Assembly (NCBI RefSeq): GCF_000737065.1
Contig: NZ_AQRC01000010.1
Coordinates: forward strand, 86,117-150,116
From: Thioclava atlantica
GTDB taxonomy: Bacteria > Pseudomonadota > Alphaproteobacteria > Rhodobacterales > Rhodobacteraceae
Direction: 5' to 3'
DNA: 64,000 nt
In this document: one piece after another, positions 63,400 to 64,000 of the stretch
How positions within the stretch are numbered: the stretch's first letter is position 1
How the letters are laid out: every line of letters starts with the position of its first letter
Notes under the pieces: model-generated
The model's input: only the letters and a program-made list of their open reading frames with translations
Database searches by the model: none
What the model was told of the DNA's origin: nothing
Translations under genes and position numbers: made by a program

Positions 63400-63732
63400 T
63401 CAGTCGAGGTAAGCCTCTTCGAAGGGGCGATCCCGACGGTAGATGCTTCTGTAATTCGGGCTTGAGAAGGGTGAGGCGATCTCCGCCGTTCCGGTCTTCT
63501 TAGCCCAAGCCTTATCGAAATCCCGCCGCGTCAACTCGCGAGCCCCACGACCGATAGCGACTTGAAGGGCAGCGAGCACGATTTCGAAAACCAATCCCCA
63601 TCGGAACGCGGCAGCGGTCGCGAGGCGGTGAAGAAACTCAATATCCCGCAGTTCATCAGGAACCTCGATATCTTCTTTATCGGCGTAGCTTCCGATGATC
63701 GTGTTCAGGGTGAGGTAGTCACCCAATGAGCC
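63400..63732 (-). pseudogene. 3' fragment of a TniB-like transposition ATPase gene
   Basis: About 110 residues (GDYLTLNTIIGSYADKEDIE, RLATAAAFRWGLVFEIVLAA, ARELTRRDFDKAWAKKTGTA) resemble the C-terminal end of TniB-family AAA proteins, the ATP-dependent targeting partner of Tn5053/Tn7-like transposases. The N-terminal part with the Walker motifs is missing: the frame runs into the end of an IS3-type element at 63733. It is therefore a truncated remnant. The family call rests on the C-terminal pattern only and is moderate. Confidence 0.5.
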
Positions 63733-64000
63733 TGCCCTGCTCCCCAACGTTGGACCGCCGGAAGCTGGATTTTCCCGGCTGTTTCACGATGACGGGCTGG
63801 TGACGCCATCGGGATAATGCATGGCAATCGGGACGTTGTATCCGATCGCACTGTGAGGTCGGTCTTCGTTGTAGTGTCTACGCCAAGCTTCCAACTTTTC
63901 CCGGGCGTCGGCAAGGCTCATGAAGTTGCCATTGTTGCGCCATTGATGGAGTGGATGGCTCCCGCTCCCGGCATCGCATTGTGCCACATTAGGTGCTGTC
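63733..64000 (-). mobile_element. IS3-family insertion sequence, one end (partial)
   Basis: On the plus strand the element begins TGCCCTGCTCCCCAACG and continues with TTGGACC, a sequence shape typical of the terminal inverted repeats of IS3-family elements. The transposase stop lies about 50 bp inside this end, the normal spacing. The element continues past the right edge, but the transposase sequence seems to lose homology near 63925, so it may be internally deleted. Confidence 0.65.
63784..64000 (-). pseudogene. IS3-family transposase OrfB, C-terminal fragment
   Basis: The last 50 residues, FMSLADAREKLEAWRRHYNE then DRPHSAIGYNVPIAMHYPDG, are the highly conserved C-terminus of IS3-family OrfB integrase (the RPH-S-x-x-x motif near the end of the DDE domain). 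Upstream of the phenylalanine the frame stays open to the window edge, but the residues (SGSHPLHQWRNNGN) do not resemble OrfB, which would read like ESFNG...C-L there. The gene is thus probably broken by a deletion or rearrangement. Confidence 0.7.

Overview
The window is GC-rich, densely packed chromosomal DNA from an alphaproteobacterium, most likely Rhodobacterales (Rhodobacter/Paracoccus relatives). The evidence is a DUF2484 gene beside murB, a Hint-domain protein, an RTX protein next to a PrtD-type secretion ABC protein, a DUF1127 gene followed by CCTCCTCCC-loop RNAs (CcsR-type), and an UpsM-like leader upstream of mraZ. I cannot name the genus. No rRNA, tRNA or CRISPR array was seen.

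Layout. 0-10 kb: the end of a type I secretion ABC protein, a 2258-residue RTX haem peroxidase, and a divergent two-component system (histidine kinase plus LuxR-type regulator). 10-19.9 kb: DegT aminotransferase with MFS exporter, gph, then divergently glmU-glmS-DNA alkylation repair gene, meeting tail to tail a lyxose isomerase/peptidase C26 pair, then a Hint protein. 20-27 kb: small secreted protein, M29 aminopeptidase, nucleotide-sugar genes (UXS, galE), a Sel1-repeat protein and a LuxR regulator. 27-29.4 kb: FAD amino-acid dehydrogenase plus ornithine-cyclodeaminase-like gene.

29.4-39.4 kb (minus strand): the first half of the division/cell-wall (dcw) cluster, transcribed mraZ-rsmH-ftsL-ftsI-murE-murF-mraY-(TPR-like gene)-murD, with most genes overlapping or a few bases apart, and preceded by an UpsM-like attenuated leader. 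40-45 kb is an island with mrp, a DUF1127 gene followed by a five-unit, ten-hairpin anti-Shine-Dalgarno RNA array, rlmJ, and a divergent mntR/mntH pair with a palindromic operator. 45.1-63 kb (minus strand): the second half of the dcw cluster, ftsW-murG-murC-(APC permease)-(DUF2484)-murB-ddl-ftsQ-ftsA-ftsZ-lpxC-bamD-recN-uvrD. The window ends in a degraded TniB-like gene cut by an IS3-family end.

How it fits together: the two dcw halves cover precursor synthesis (MurB-F, Ddl, MraY, MurG, with UDP-GlcNAc from GlmS/GlmU elsewhere in the window), septal synthesis (FtsW, FtsI, FtsL, FtsQ) and the division ring (FtsA, FtsZ), joined to outer-membrane biogenesis (LpxC, BamD) and DNA repair (RecN, UvrD). 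The usual murD-ftsW junction is absent: the second half lies upstream of mraZ, and transposon debris sits just upstream of ftsW. The most interesting regulatory DNA is the CcsR-like array, the mraZ leader and an isolated CCTCCTCCC hairpin near 20.6 kb.
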